A DNA stretch of 64,000 nt, from assembly GCA_026214975.1 (NCBI GenBank), contig CM047810.1:34758498-34822497 (forward strand). Reading direction: 5' to 3'. This stretch comes from Gentiana macrophylla. Its lineage: Eukaryota; Streptophyta; Magnoliopsida; Gentianales; Gentianaceae. Position 1 is the stretch's first letter; every line of letters starts with the position of its first letter. The position numbers and the translations under genes were made by a program. Below the pieces are notes generated by a model. It did no database searches. It saw only the letters and a list, made by a program, of their open reading frames with translations, and had not been told where the DNA came from. This document shows positions 33,946 to 45,100 of the stretch, piece after piece.

Positions 33946-34080
33946 ATGAACTCATAGTGAGGGTAAATTACATGGTAGTTTGTCTTGAGAGAAGACATAG
34001 GGATGCTGATAACACACAATACAATTAAAAATAAAGCAATAAACAGAGTCCTACTGAAAGAATTGGTGGGCAAATCTTCT

Positions 34081-37000
34081 CTAGCACAACGCCTCAACAG
34101 CAAGCCTGTATGAGGCAGCACAACCGAGTTGGCCAAATGTTTTCTCTGATACATCAATAGAACAGCTTTGTTTCCCTACACAATGCTGTTCTACAATTGT
34201 ATTGCTTCTTTCAGAATGGCAGTTGCCTATCTGGAATGATTCAGGGGAGACATCTGGATTACCATAGCTTGCAAAGTTGATCTTTGATATTTTCTTTCCA
34301 TGGCAAGATAAACTTAAAGTCTTTCCTTCTTCAGCATTCCCAGAAACTTTTACACTGATTGTTTGGAAGTTTATACTGTGAGGATTTCCTCCCAACTCTT
34401 CAAATAAAACCAGTGTGTTTGGTCTGCCATCATTCAAGTATTCCCTTGGAACATGGTACCTGATTCATTTCAAGAAACACAAATATTAATTTTTTTAAAA
34501 ATAAAATTTCATTTTAAAACTGTTATAAATTTTTATTTTTATTTTAAGTTCTTACCATCTCTGAGAAGAATTTCCGCATTTTGTACGACATTTATCGTTG
34601 GGATGATATGCTCCACGGTAATCACATGTGCTGCATGAAGCATCATTAGAAGCAATAAAGCTAGGCCAATAACGTCCGAGGTTATGTCCATTAACCCAAA
34701 ATGTGCCTTTGCCCATATGCAATAAGTCAATAACTACTGGTTCATCTCCCAATGGTGCTTCAAAATGTGTCTGCAAACAAAACAAACTGAATTCATTTTC
34801 TGAGTGTAAAAAAAACAGTTCATTTAAATCCTGAACTTTACTTGCCTTGTACCAAACAAACATCTGGTTTTGTGGAACAGGGCCTTTATGTAAATAGCTT
34901 TTGACTTGGATTCATCGAAAAATTCTTGGTTAAATCCTTCTAGTCCGATCTTGTATGACCATTTGTTTGTGCTCAAATCCTTGAATTCACCGTTTGGTGC
35001 CACCAATTTCACAGCATCAACAATTCCAGCTGGTCCTTGCTCATAATATGCTCCGTAGTTCTGTCAAAAAAGATTAATACTTACATAAACAATCTGATTA
35101 TGATAAAAAATAGATAACATGTAGCTGTTTTTGTTTACCCCCAATCCAACAGTGCCACTAAGTAGAGATATTGTGTTGATCCCGGCTTTAAAGTGAGCTA
35201 TTCCATCAAACTCAAAACTGTACTGCCCATGTTGAGCCCAGTGGGAGCCTATGTGAACCCCATTTACAAATGCATGAAGAACATGTCCACTACTCTCCAC
35301 TTGTAGTGTAATCTCTTTTCCATACACTGGCTCGTGAGGGCGAATCGACACACTACAACATCAAAAGTAGTAATTATCATTCAGAAATCTAGAATTTACT
35401 AGTAAAGCTAAGTGAAAATGCTGCAAAAGTTCACCTTGTCAAGTACCAAAGATAATCGGTACTGTCATTTGTGACGGATTTCTGTTCAAGCAGTTTAGGG
35501 ACAGTTAAAGATATATCCTTGTCCTTTTTACTAGTGAGACGCTGTGTTTTTTCACTTGTCCATTGCCAAGTCAATTTACGATTCATTGCATTTGGGACCT
35601 TCTCCTTAGTTGATGTCTGGGTGGTTATCTGCAAATCAAGTGAAATGTATTAAAGAGGCTTTATGATACAACCGTTGCAAGTAAAAGGAAAAAAGACGTA
35701 CACGAGCAGTGTTGTAAATTTCCTTGTTGCAATCGTCAAGAAAGCTAACAGACCAAGCTGGTGTAGTGTACACATTCCCTTCAAAGTTTATGGATATGTC
35801 ATTCTTATCGTTTGCATTCCCGAATAAGCATACCCTCTTCCCTTCATACTCATATACTGTAGACTACATGTTTTATCATTTCAAATATGAATCAGGATTC
35901 GAACCGCTATAACCATTTGCTGTATTTTACGTATTGAATTGTGTAATAAGTTTATTATCGCATACTACTTACAGTCATCATGTTCCCATAATCATTATCT
36001 GTGTAGTTACCATAGGTGAGGACCTTCTCATATGATTTCAGTACTTTGTGTAGCTCCTTCAGATGACCCCATTTGGGTTCGTTCTCGAGCCCGTATTCAT
36101 CGAGTGGGGCATCGTAGTCATAAGTTGTGGCGATATAGGGCCCGCCAGAATACCGTCTAAAATTAGTACCTCCATGATACTGCAATCAATGGTGAACCAA
36201 ATTTCAGTTCTATGTGGCATGTTAATTATAGGTATATATATATTTTTTTGCTTTTAGGATAGAAAAAAACATTAATTACCATGTAGTAATTTTGAAGAGT
36301 GCCACGGTATTGAAAAAAGCGAGCAACAGCGAAGGCAACATCTTCTGCTGTTCTATGAGGATCCGGATCACCCCAGCCCTTGAACCTAATTCATTAATTT
36401 GGTAGATTGATTTAAATGAAAATAATAATAATAATCAAAAAATTGGATCACACACTTGTTTTTTTTAGGGACGGTCTTTTCACATTAAACATGTTTTACA
36501 TATTCCAAGAGCGAGAGTGGGTTTTGTTTTGAAATTTAACACGCATATCATTCTGCCGCTAAATGAGTCAGGAATTGTATATTATTATTCACACTATGTT
36601 ACAGGCCAAGAACATTATGTTTTTCGGACCAATGTTTGGTCTAAATAAAGAGACATTGTTATGTACGCTAGAGAAACAATACGGACTATTTTACTGGTCG
36701 AAAAATTATGTTTTATGCTCTTATTTCAAATCAGAATATAACAACGACGCTATGAAAATTTCGAAAACTTATCGGACCATTTTAGAGGCCGAACATGTAA
36801 TGTTTTCTTGACCATGTTCGGGTCAGAATAATGTGAGTTGTTCTGACCACATTTGGGTAGGTATAATCCTATTTCAAGTTAGAATATAACCACGGTACTA
36901 TGAAAATTTCGAAAATGTATCGGACCATGTTTTCGAAAACGTAGATGTGGACTTCTCTGATAATGTTTTCACGACCACGTTCATGTCAGAATAAGCTGAA

Positions 37001-38794
37001 TTGTTCTGACTACATTTAGGTAAGTATAATATTTCTCGCTTTGACCGAACTTCGGTCAGAATGTAGGCATATAAATAAAAAAAATTTAAGAGCAAAATTT
37101 GAAATTAATTACTGTGCAATAATACAAATCACTGCGTGAAAAGACATTTCTATTTTTTTACTACTCCATTGTAAGCGTATTTTATCTATTGATTAACAAA
37201 ATGAAGTGTGTAAATATCACATTTTGAAATGTGATTATAACTTTTTAATAGCTTTGTCAAAAAAAAAAAAAAAAAACCTTTTTAATAGCAAAATAGCAAA
37301 ACGATAAATTAAGAGTATAAACTAACCATCCAGTCCAGTTTTCCGTCCAAAGCTTAGGAATCTTTGGATTTTTGGGGTTCCACTGATCACAATAGAAGCC
37401 ATTGCATGTATTGATCTGGTCACCAAGTTGGAGAGATAATAGAGTAATTTTTGTTTTTGTTTTGTAAAAATAAAAAATATCATCAAAAAAAAAAAAAAAA
37501 AAAAAAAAAGAAGAAGTAAAGAATTATTTTAATTCGTACAATATAATCAGGAGCATCATTTTCTTGACACATAATCCAGGGGACACCAATATTGAGAGAT
37601 TGAGCCATGTTAGCACACCAATTGAGATAAATTTGGCCGTCCACCCCAAATTTCCAATTTATGTCTCCATATTCATTCTCTATCTGCATTTCATAAAAAT
37701 TAAATAAATGTAATTTCAAAAGGAAAAAAATAAAATAAAATCAAAGATCATAATAATTCAGCAATCGAAAACCTGAGCAAGAATTATGGGGCCTCCTTGT
37801 GAAGCAAATAGTTTCTCATATTTCATCTTGTGGACAATTAAAGAAACGAATGTCTTCATTTCATCCTGTAATGTTAATTTCGTTTAATTTAATAAAATTG
37901 AATTAGTAAAAATAAATAAATAAAATTCAAAAAAAAATTTTTGGGGTAAGTTTTGAATCAATTAGTTAAGCGAAAATGAACGCACCATAAACACTTGATT
38001 GTTTGTCCTGAAAGTTACGTTGGGCATGTTGTGCAACCATACCGGTATCCCTCTGTGACACAAATGTTAGTATAATAGAAAATTAAGTTTTCAAACAAAT
38101 TATTTATTAATTAATTTTTTATTTTTTATTTTTTATTTTTTTAATATTTTTTTTTTGGTTGAGAAATTTAAACAAACAATCAAAAAGAAAGAAATCTCCA
38201 TCACCCTACCCGTTGTTAAATTCAGCACAAATGTATGGACCAATTCTAAGAATGGCGTATAGGCCTTCTGCTTGTACTGTTTTCAGAAACCTCACAATGT
38301 CTTGTTGTCCCTTCCAACGATACTGTCCAAACACGATTTCAATACTATCCGTCATAAATTATAATCTCATAAATCAAGAAACGTAAAATTTGAAATAATC
38401 AATATAATTAAACAAATTGATCGAATTAATCGTACATCACGACGGCGTGGCTCATGCTCACTCCAGAAAACGTAAGTTTCTATAGCATCCAGACCTCCTT
38501 CCTTGGCCTTTCTTATCAGAGAAGGCCACATCTACAATGAACCAAAAAAATAAATAATAAATAAATAAATACATGTATAAAATAATTAGAAATGATGAAA
38601 GACAGTGATATATATAAATAAACCTCAGGAGTGCTACGGGGATAGTGAATGGAGCCAGATATCAAAACTCTCCTTTGGCCATCAATTGTGATGGCTCTAT
38701 TATCATATGAAACATCAAAGGAATAGCAAAGGGAAAGATATGAAGCCAAGAAAATTATTATTGAAAAAGGAAAAACCCTAAAGTAGCTACCCAT
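34081..38794 (-). CDS. BGAL: Beta-galactosidase (GH35) with SUEL lectin domain, BGAL7/BGAL15-like, 15 exons
   Basis: Secreted enzyme that trims beta-galactosyl residues from cell-wall polysaccharides. Exons (descending): 38794-38624, 38531-38436, 38322-38210, 38052-37986, 37865-37773, 37683-37540, 37415-37327, 36385-36280, 36179-35973, 35863-35702, 35628-35435, 35352-35139, 35060-34846, 34770-34556 and 34459-34081. They sum to 2465 nt, one short of 822 codons. A signal peptide ([20 protein letters not shown]) precedes [15 protein letters not shown]. The acid/base Glu lies in ILAQIENEYG (exons 5-6) and the nucleophile in [10 protein letters not shown] (exon 7). [16 protein letters not shown] has Arg where Gly is usual (NFGR). 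The C-terminus is a Cys-rich SUEL lectin domain ([19 protein letters not shown]). The single frame break is a missing base near 34894. The last but two intron starts with GC (34845-34844). Intron 7 carries a MITE. Probably functional. Confidence 0.95.
36469..37158 (-). mobile_element. MITE-like element in beta-galactosidase intron 7
   Basis: The left end reads AGGGACGGTCTTTTCACA and the right end, inverted, AAATGTCTTTTCACGCA. The inside holds a direct duplication (about 36735-36890 and 36875-37040: AGAATATAAC(A/C)ACG, CTATGAAAATTTCGAAAA, TCGGACCAT, GTTCTGAC(C/T)ACATTT). The element has the same two end types and internal GACC...GGTC motifs as 55443-56090. It enlarges the intron to about 940 nt. 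Confidence 0.65.
37486..37509. repeat. Poly(A) tract in beta-galactosidase intron 6
   Basis: About 24 A's on the plus strand (T's in transcript sense), near the 5' end of intron 6. A similar shorter tract occurs at 37260-37277. Confidence 0.9.
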
Positions 38795-38869
38795 TAATTA
38801 TATTCTCTTTGGATGTGAGAATTATTATGCATGCAGATTATTGCTCTAATTAAGTAGATCTCCCCCCAT

Positions 38870-38878
38870 TTATATAGA
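38870..38878 (-). promoter_or_regulatory. TATA box of the beta-galactosidase gene
   Basis: The minus strand reads CTATATAAATGGGG about 80 nt upstream of the start codon, a standard TATA sequence and distance for a short 5' UTR. Confidence 0.7.
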
Positions 38879-39112
38879 AGCTGTGGATGATATTATATGA
38901 TGATAGGAGGATAATGATATATATATATATCTAAACTAATAAGATTTCAAATCAAATCATTCCAACAACTATATTTGCATCGATCTCGTACCTTACCATG
39001 CAGTTGATACGGTTAATCACTTTATCCTTAGAAAATTTTGAAGTTTGGTGAATATAGTAAATATATGTAGGGGGAAGTCTCATGGTATATATAAACATAC
39101 ATATGGCGATTC

Positions 39113-41205
39113 TGTAAAACCCCGAATCTTCGTGTAAAATATATAAGGGTAAATATGTCTTTTTAAAATGGTTGTCTCTTCTTTTTTCTTAAGTCCGGCC
39201 AACTTGATTAAAGTTAAATAAGTTTTTCTTTAGCTCTAAGTCAAGTTAAATTGACATTAAGAGTTCTAATAAAGCCTATAAAAGGGCTCAAAGCAACCAT
39301 ATGACCTCAGTTCTCCTCAAGCATCAAGGGTTTTTTTTTTTTTTTTTTTTTCTTTTCTCTCTCCAGGTTTATGAGTTTCGAGGAGTCTGCCTAGCTAGGC
39401 TTGGTAAGACCCCGCCTTAGCAAGTTGGTTTTTTATTTTTATTTTAATAAACTTGGTTGTTCCGTCGTCGTTTGCTTTTGTGTCTCTTTTTCCAGAAGTT
39501 TGACACGCTCGCCTAGGCGGGAGCATCTCTCGCCTTAGCTAGCGTCATGAAAGTCGACTGGACGATCTGGTTATGTCTTCCACTTCACAATTTCGAGTTT
39601 GAAGCTAATCTGGTTGCAATTTCGTCTTAAGAAGGTAATGAGGCTTACACTTTCTTAAGTTCTTAGGTTCGATCTTGATTAGGGTTCGTTTAAATCATAG
39701 AATTTGGTTCTTATGTGTAGTTTTTCGTGGAAGTTAAGATTAATTGTTGTTTGAGTTGCAATTTGCTTGCAAGAAGTGTTGCTTAATAAGGTAAGGAGGT
39801 CTTCTATCAAAAGGAACCTATTTTAATTTAAAGTTGGTACTTTTACTACTGTTTTCAGGATATATGCATTGAATTGGTAGTTTATGAATTTTGTGTATGC
39901 ATTATGCCGGTTTTTGTCGAAGCAAAAACTGAATCTAAGGGTTGTCCAAGCTCGCCTAGGCTAGCCCATGCCACGCCTTAGTGAGACAAGCTAAGTCCAA
40001 GAACAACTCTAGTTTTGTTTTCTGTGTTTATTTTGTGTTGTACGATGTATTTCCAGGCATAGGAAATTTTCTGGAAATTTTTGTAAATCGTTTTTATGAA
40101 TATTGCTACAAGTTGTGAAGATAGGTTTGTAGTATGGTGTTGTTATTGTATTCGTATGATCGGTATGGACTCCAACATGAAATTATGTGCTCTTTATGTG
40201 CTCATATGTGCCTTATGTGACTGTTAATATATTCATGGTAAGGTATAGTTATTTACCCAGCAACATACTGAACGGAGTACCATGGTTTAATATCATGTCG
40301 GATGTATGTCTAGTTGTATTCCCTATGTTGTATTACGACAATGTATCGAACGGGGTACCGTGATCTTACTTGTGACATTGGATGTATGGCTAGTCGTATT
40401 CCATGTGTTGCAACATGCCCTCGTGCTATATGGTAGCATGCGTTGCACCCCTTACTCTTCCTTTTTGTTTGTTATGAAAAGAAACAAGAAACATGAACAA
40501 GATAGATAGATAGAGAGGGAAAATAATATGAGCAGATTCAGTAACTAGTTAATGAAACTAAATAAGTACGTTCAACTGAAGTAGTTAATATGACATGTTT
40601 TCCATGCATGGTTCAACTCATGTTGTTAGATTTGTTTTATGTATGCTTTGAATTTATACTTTCAACTTGCTTCGTATATTGTGTGAAATAGAACCATGTC
40701 ATATCTCCAGCATTCGACATACACAAATTTCTCTTTTTGGTCTTCCCCTGCTAGGAAGACCAGAATGCTTACTCTTATCTTTTGAAATAAAAAGATATGC
40801 ATGTACCTGAAAGTATGATTGTGAGCTTGAGGAGCAAACTTATGATGATGTTATTGGTGTTTAACTACGTTTAGCTGGTTGTTGTAGTTTGTTTCCTTTG
40901 AGTAAGGCATGTATGCCAAGATAATTATAGTAGTTTCTTTTTTTTTTTGACATGTTGAGTTATATTAGATTTAATAGTGATTTCATTTATGAATCTAGTT
41001 ATGGAAGCAATGATATTGAAGGTGTTGTATTTATGGAAGACCCTGAGGGTCTTTCCCTTGAGTCTTATCATATTTCTTTTCTTTCGTGATTTTTCTTATT
41101 ACTCAGATTTTACGTCAGACTTAAAGTTATAGGGTTTTCTCTAAAAGTCACTTGCCAAACATTCCATTTCTGGATTAGAACTTAGTATCCGAGAGGAGGG
41201 TGTTA
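39113..41205 (+). mobile_element. Ty3/gypsy-type LTR (about 2.1 kb), solo or truncated element
   Basis: It starts TGTAAAACCCCGAATCTTCG, a form typical of long gypsy LTRs. It ends GGAGGGTGTTAGA immediately before a primer binding site-like TTGGCATCAGAGCC (41212-41225). No internal gag or pol of this element is present, because the sequence changes to copia gag (antisense) near 41440. The LTR contains a 20-nt poly(T) near 39330 and no coding frame. I found no second LTR in the window, so a truncated 5' end is the best reading. Confidence 0.65.
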
Positions 41206-41437
41206 GAGTTGGCATCAGAGCCTAAGTTAGAAAAAATTGGGCATAGCACTGCTACATAGGATTTGAATTTTTAAGTTGCAATCTCCAGAAGTATAGATCT
41301 CTCAAGAGTTGATCATGTTAGACTGGAGGTGCGGGTACATAGGATTGACGATATAGGTTTGAATAGCTTTGGTAAGGATCATGTTTGTAGATCTCTTAGG
41401 AGTTGATCATGTTTGTAGTTCCTAGATTACACTATAA
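41206..41437 (+). mobile_element. Primer binding site and leader of the gypsy-type element
   Basis: TTGGCATCAGAGCC matches the 3' end complement of initiator Met-tRNA (usual form TGGTATCAGAGC). A leader of about 220 nt follows, with a short internal repeat (CTCT(C/T)A(A/G)GAGTTGATCATGTT), and is cut off at the copia-3 junction. Confidence 0.55.
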
Positions 41438-41764
41438 ATATTGTACTATTGTGATGATGGATTATATGAGAAATAATATCCCCAAACTTCTTGACAGAAT
41501 TAAATGTAGCATTACAATTTCCATCTTTTAAACTAATACCACTTCTAGCAGCCAATATATCAGGATCTACATTGGTGTTAGCATAATTCAATTGCTATTC
41601 ATGGTTTAATGCCATGACAAAGACAGTCTTAACATCTAGAAGAGGTTGAGTCATCAAGACTTGTGACTTAATATTCCCATAGTTTCCATTCAGGCCTTTT
41701 AAGAATCTATTAATATATGAGTTAGCATAATACTCCTTAATAGTCTGCTGTGCAGCACATGTAC
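41438..41764 (-). mobile_element. Copia-3 gag fragment, downstream part
   Basis: The minus strand reads CTCAAQQTIKEYYANSYINR, then FLKGLNGNYGNIKSQVLMTQ and PLLDVKTVFVMALNHE, the C-terminal half of a copia gag (UBN2-type). It continues directly from the gag half at 52870-52275 once the intervening copia-1 insertion is removed. The junction with the gypsy leader near 41440 is not precise. Confidence 0.8.
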
Positions 41765-42084
41765 TATTGATGTTTGTAGAAACAAATGAAAAAAAAGAAA
41801 AAAAAATCGGAAGTATATTATTCAAAGAAATAATCAACAAGTTCAGTTAAATTGCTACTATGGTATTTATAGCTTCATACACCCCATGAGTCAGTTAAAA
41901 GGAAGTTACAAACGGTTAAAACAGTATTTAACTAAATAACCGTTTTCTGACTGTTGCTAAACTATTGACTTCCTCAGTAGGCCGCTGAGTCTTCAGTGTC
42001 TGCTGTGTTCTTTAGTGATTTGCTGAGTCTTCAACACTCAGTTGTCTTGCACTCAGCATTCCCTTAAACACGTGTACTGTAACG
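41765..42084 (-). repeat. Copia-1 3' LTR
   Basis: Aligns with 47100-47188 plus 52038-52269. Both contain CTGAGTCTTCAACACTCAGT and AAAAGGAAGTTACAAACG. Its terminal TG has mutated to CG at the inner end and to TA at the outer end. Confidence 0.9.
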
Positions 42085-42134
42085 TCCCCTCAAGCTGAGA
42101 ATGGTGCATGAACAACTTGTACTCAACATTCCCT

Positions 42135-45100
42135 TCAACTACTGGAATTTTGAAATATTTTTGAAATTCCTAACTTGTCCAGCATATAAGAAAAGATAGG
42201 TGCATCTAAGGCCTTGTTGAGGATGCCAGCAACTTGTTCTATGGTGTTGCTTGGAAGCAGTTTGACAAGTCCAGACTTAACCTTGTCTCTAGGAACATGA
42301 CAATCAATTTCAATATGCTTTGTTCTTTCATGAAACACAGGATTATGAGCAATATGCATAGCACTTGCATTATCATAAAAGAGTAGAGCAGGCAACTGAA
42401 TGAGAACTGTCAAATCTTGTAAAATATAGACCAACCACTGAAGTTCACAAACTGCATTGGCTATGGCTCTATACTCAGCTTTTGAGGAACTCTTGGCTAT
42501 AATTGTCAGTTTTTTAGCTTTCCAAGAAATAGGAGCATCTCCTAAAAACATCCTGTAGCCTGACACTGACTTTCTTGTTTCTGGACATCTAGCCCAATCA
42601 CAGCCCGTAAACCTTTCAAAACAAAGCTATTCTGGGCTGGAAAAAAATATGCCTTGCCCTTGATTGACCTTCAAATATCTCAGCAATCTGTGTGCAGCTT
42701 TCATAAGATTTTCTATATGAGTGTCTAAGAATTGACTCAACTGTTGAACTGCAAAATCTATGTCTGGTCTGGTGAAGGTAATACAAATCAGCTTACCCAC
42801 CAGTGATCTGTATGCAGTATTATCTTCCAATAATGGTGAATCTCCATGTTGTAAAGTCTTCTTGGATTCCATAAGTGTCTTGGTAGGTTCCCCCCAACCC
42901 AGAAAAATTCATATTCTTCTAAAAGATTAAGTGTGTATTTCCTTTGAGAAACAAAAATGCCTTCGTGGTTTTTGGTGACCTCTATACCCAAAAAAAAATT
43001 TCTCAATTTTCCAAGGTCTTTAATGGTAGCTCAGCGATGCAAGGCATCTTTGACTTGTTGAATCGATCGGTCATCGAGGACTTCTTTGCTATGATGTCAT
43101 TTACATAAACCAAAGACAAGACAATAAAAGATTGTCCCGACCTTTGGTGAATAAACTATGAGCATGCTTTGATTGAATGAACCCTTGTCCTCAAAAGACT
43201 CAATCAACTTGGAATTCCCTTTGTCTGTGGCTTGTTTCAGACCATACAAGGATTTTGTTAGACCTGATTTGATTTATCTGTCGCAAAACCTAGGGCAGCT
43301 GCAGATACCCTTCTTCATGTAGATATCCATACAAGAAGGCCATGTTGACATCCATATGATGAAGATGGCAGTTGTTAGCTGCTGCTGCTAATAAAGTTCT
43401 GACTATGGTAATTTTGACTATAGGAGAAAAGGTTTCTTGATAATCAATGTCATATGTCTGAGTGTACCCTTTTGCCACTAATCTAGATTTGTATCTCTTT
43501 ACTAAGCCATCAGGGTTATACTGGATTGTGTACACACATTTGCATCCAATAGGCTTATTTCTTGCAGGTAAATCATCCACTTCCCAAGTATAAGTGTTCA
43601 GTAAAGCTTCAATCTCTTTTTGCAAAGATTCTTTCCACTCATCATGTTTGATGGATTGATTGTAAGTCTTAGGTTCTTTGACAACATCAATTGCATTAAT
43701 TTATCTGACATACTTTGCTGAAAGATTTTCCAGATTCATCACCTCACTCAGCATATGTGGTGTCTTTTGAACTGCATGAGCACCACCTTGGTAAAAGGTT
43801 GGTGTTCTTCTTGTCCTTGCTGACCTCCTTAACTAAACATGTGCAGGTGCAGGTACTTGATTGACAAGAGCATTTCCTTCAATGGAAATCTTAGCTGCAT
43901 CTACTCCTGTGTCTAACTGCTCTGTTGACTCACTCAGCAAATCATCAAAAGTGTTCACGACTAGTAATGGGACTTCCATATCAGAAAGATTTCTAGCCTG
44001 GACTAGAACCTGCTGCAACAATGGAAAATAAGTCTCATGAAATTGAGTATTTCTAGCAACAAAGATGTCTTTTTTGGTGATGTCCAAGAGTATAACAGCC
44101 TTGGATGTGTTTGAGTTTCCAAGATAGACACATGTCCTGCATCTGGAATCAAACTTAGGTTTGTACTACTGAAGTATGCAAGAAAAAACAAAGCAACCAA
44201 ACACTTTGAAGACAAAATAATATGGTTTGGTTCCATAAAGCACTTCATGATGAGTGCTTTCCTTCAGTAGTGGTGTGAGTGTTGCATTAATTAACTTTAC
44301 ACCATGTAAAAGATAAAAACTCCAATACTCAATGGGTAAGTTGCTCTGAAATCTTAAACCTCTGGTAATTAAGGGTGTAAACGATCTGAGCCGCTCGTGA
44401 GCCGCTCAACGCTCGGATCGTTAAATGCTCGCTCGAATATGGTTTTAGTCAAACTCGAGCCGAACTCAGCATAACTCGAGCAGCTCATCATAATTAACGA
44501 GCCAGACTCGAGCAAGTTAATCCTTGACTCGACATGCTCACAAGCCTTATCGAGCATTTTTATATTATATTAAAACATATCATATTTATTATTATTGTGC
44601 TGCTGGACTTAATATTTTATGTGCATAGTTAGCATTTGCATCATTTTTCCGAACTGCTCAAGCTCGAGTTTGAAAGTGCTAGACTTTTTTCGAGCATGAT
44701 CGAGCCGAACTTGAGCATGATTAATATCTTATCGAACCGATCTCGAGCAATTTTTTTCCTGCTCGAGCGAACTTGAGCCTTGTACAAGCATCCCCGTTTT
44801 AAGGGGGTTGCTTGACTCGATAATTAAATAATTGATTCGGATCGGATCATTTACACCCCTACTGGAAATATTCAGCAGATGACGATGTTTCCTTTCAACT
44901 ACCATTCTGCTCAGTTGTGCTGACACATGATGTCTGATGTATAATGCCATGTTGATCATAAAATTCAGTTAGTTGAAATTCAGCTCTATTGTCAGACCTA
45001 ATCACGTTAGTGGTCTTATTAAACTAAGTAAAAACAAATTTAACAAAGATTTAACAAGATCAAAAGTTTCAGATTTGTGTCTAATAAGAAAAACCCAAGT

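Noticed and set aside
39113..41205. A coding gene in the 2-kb gap upstream of the beta-galactosidase
   Set aside because: No sustained frame; TG...GTTA ends and the adjacent primer binding site show an LTR.
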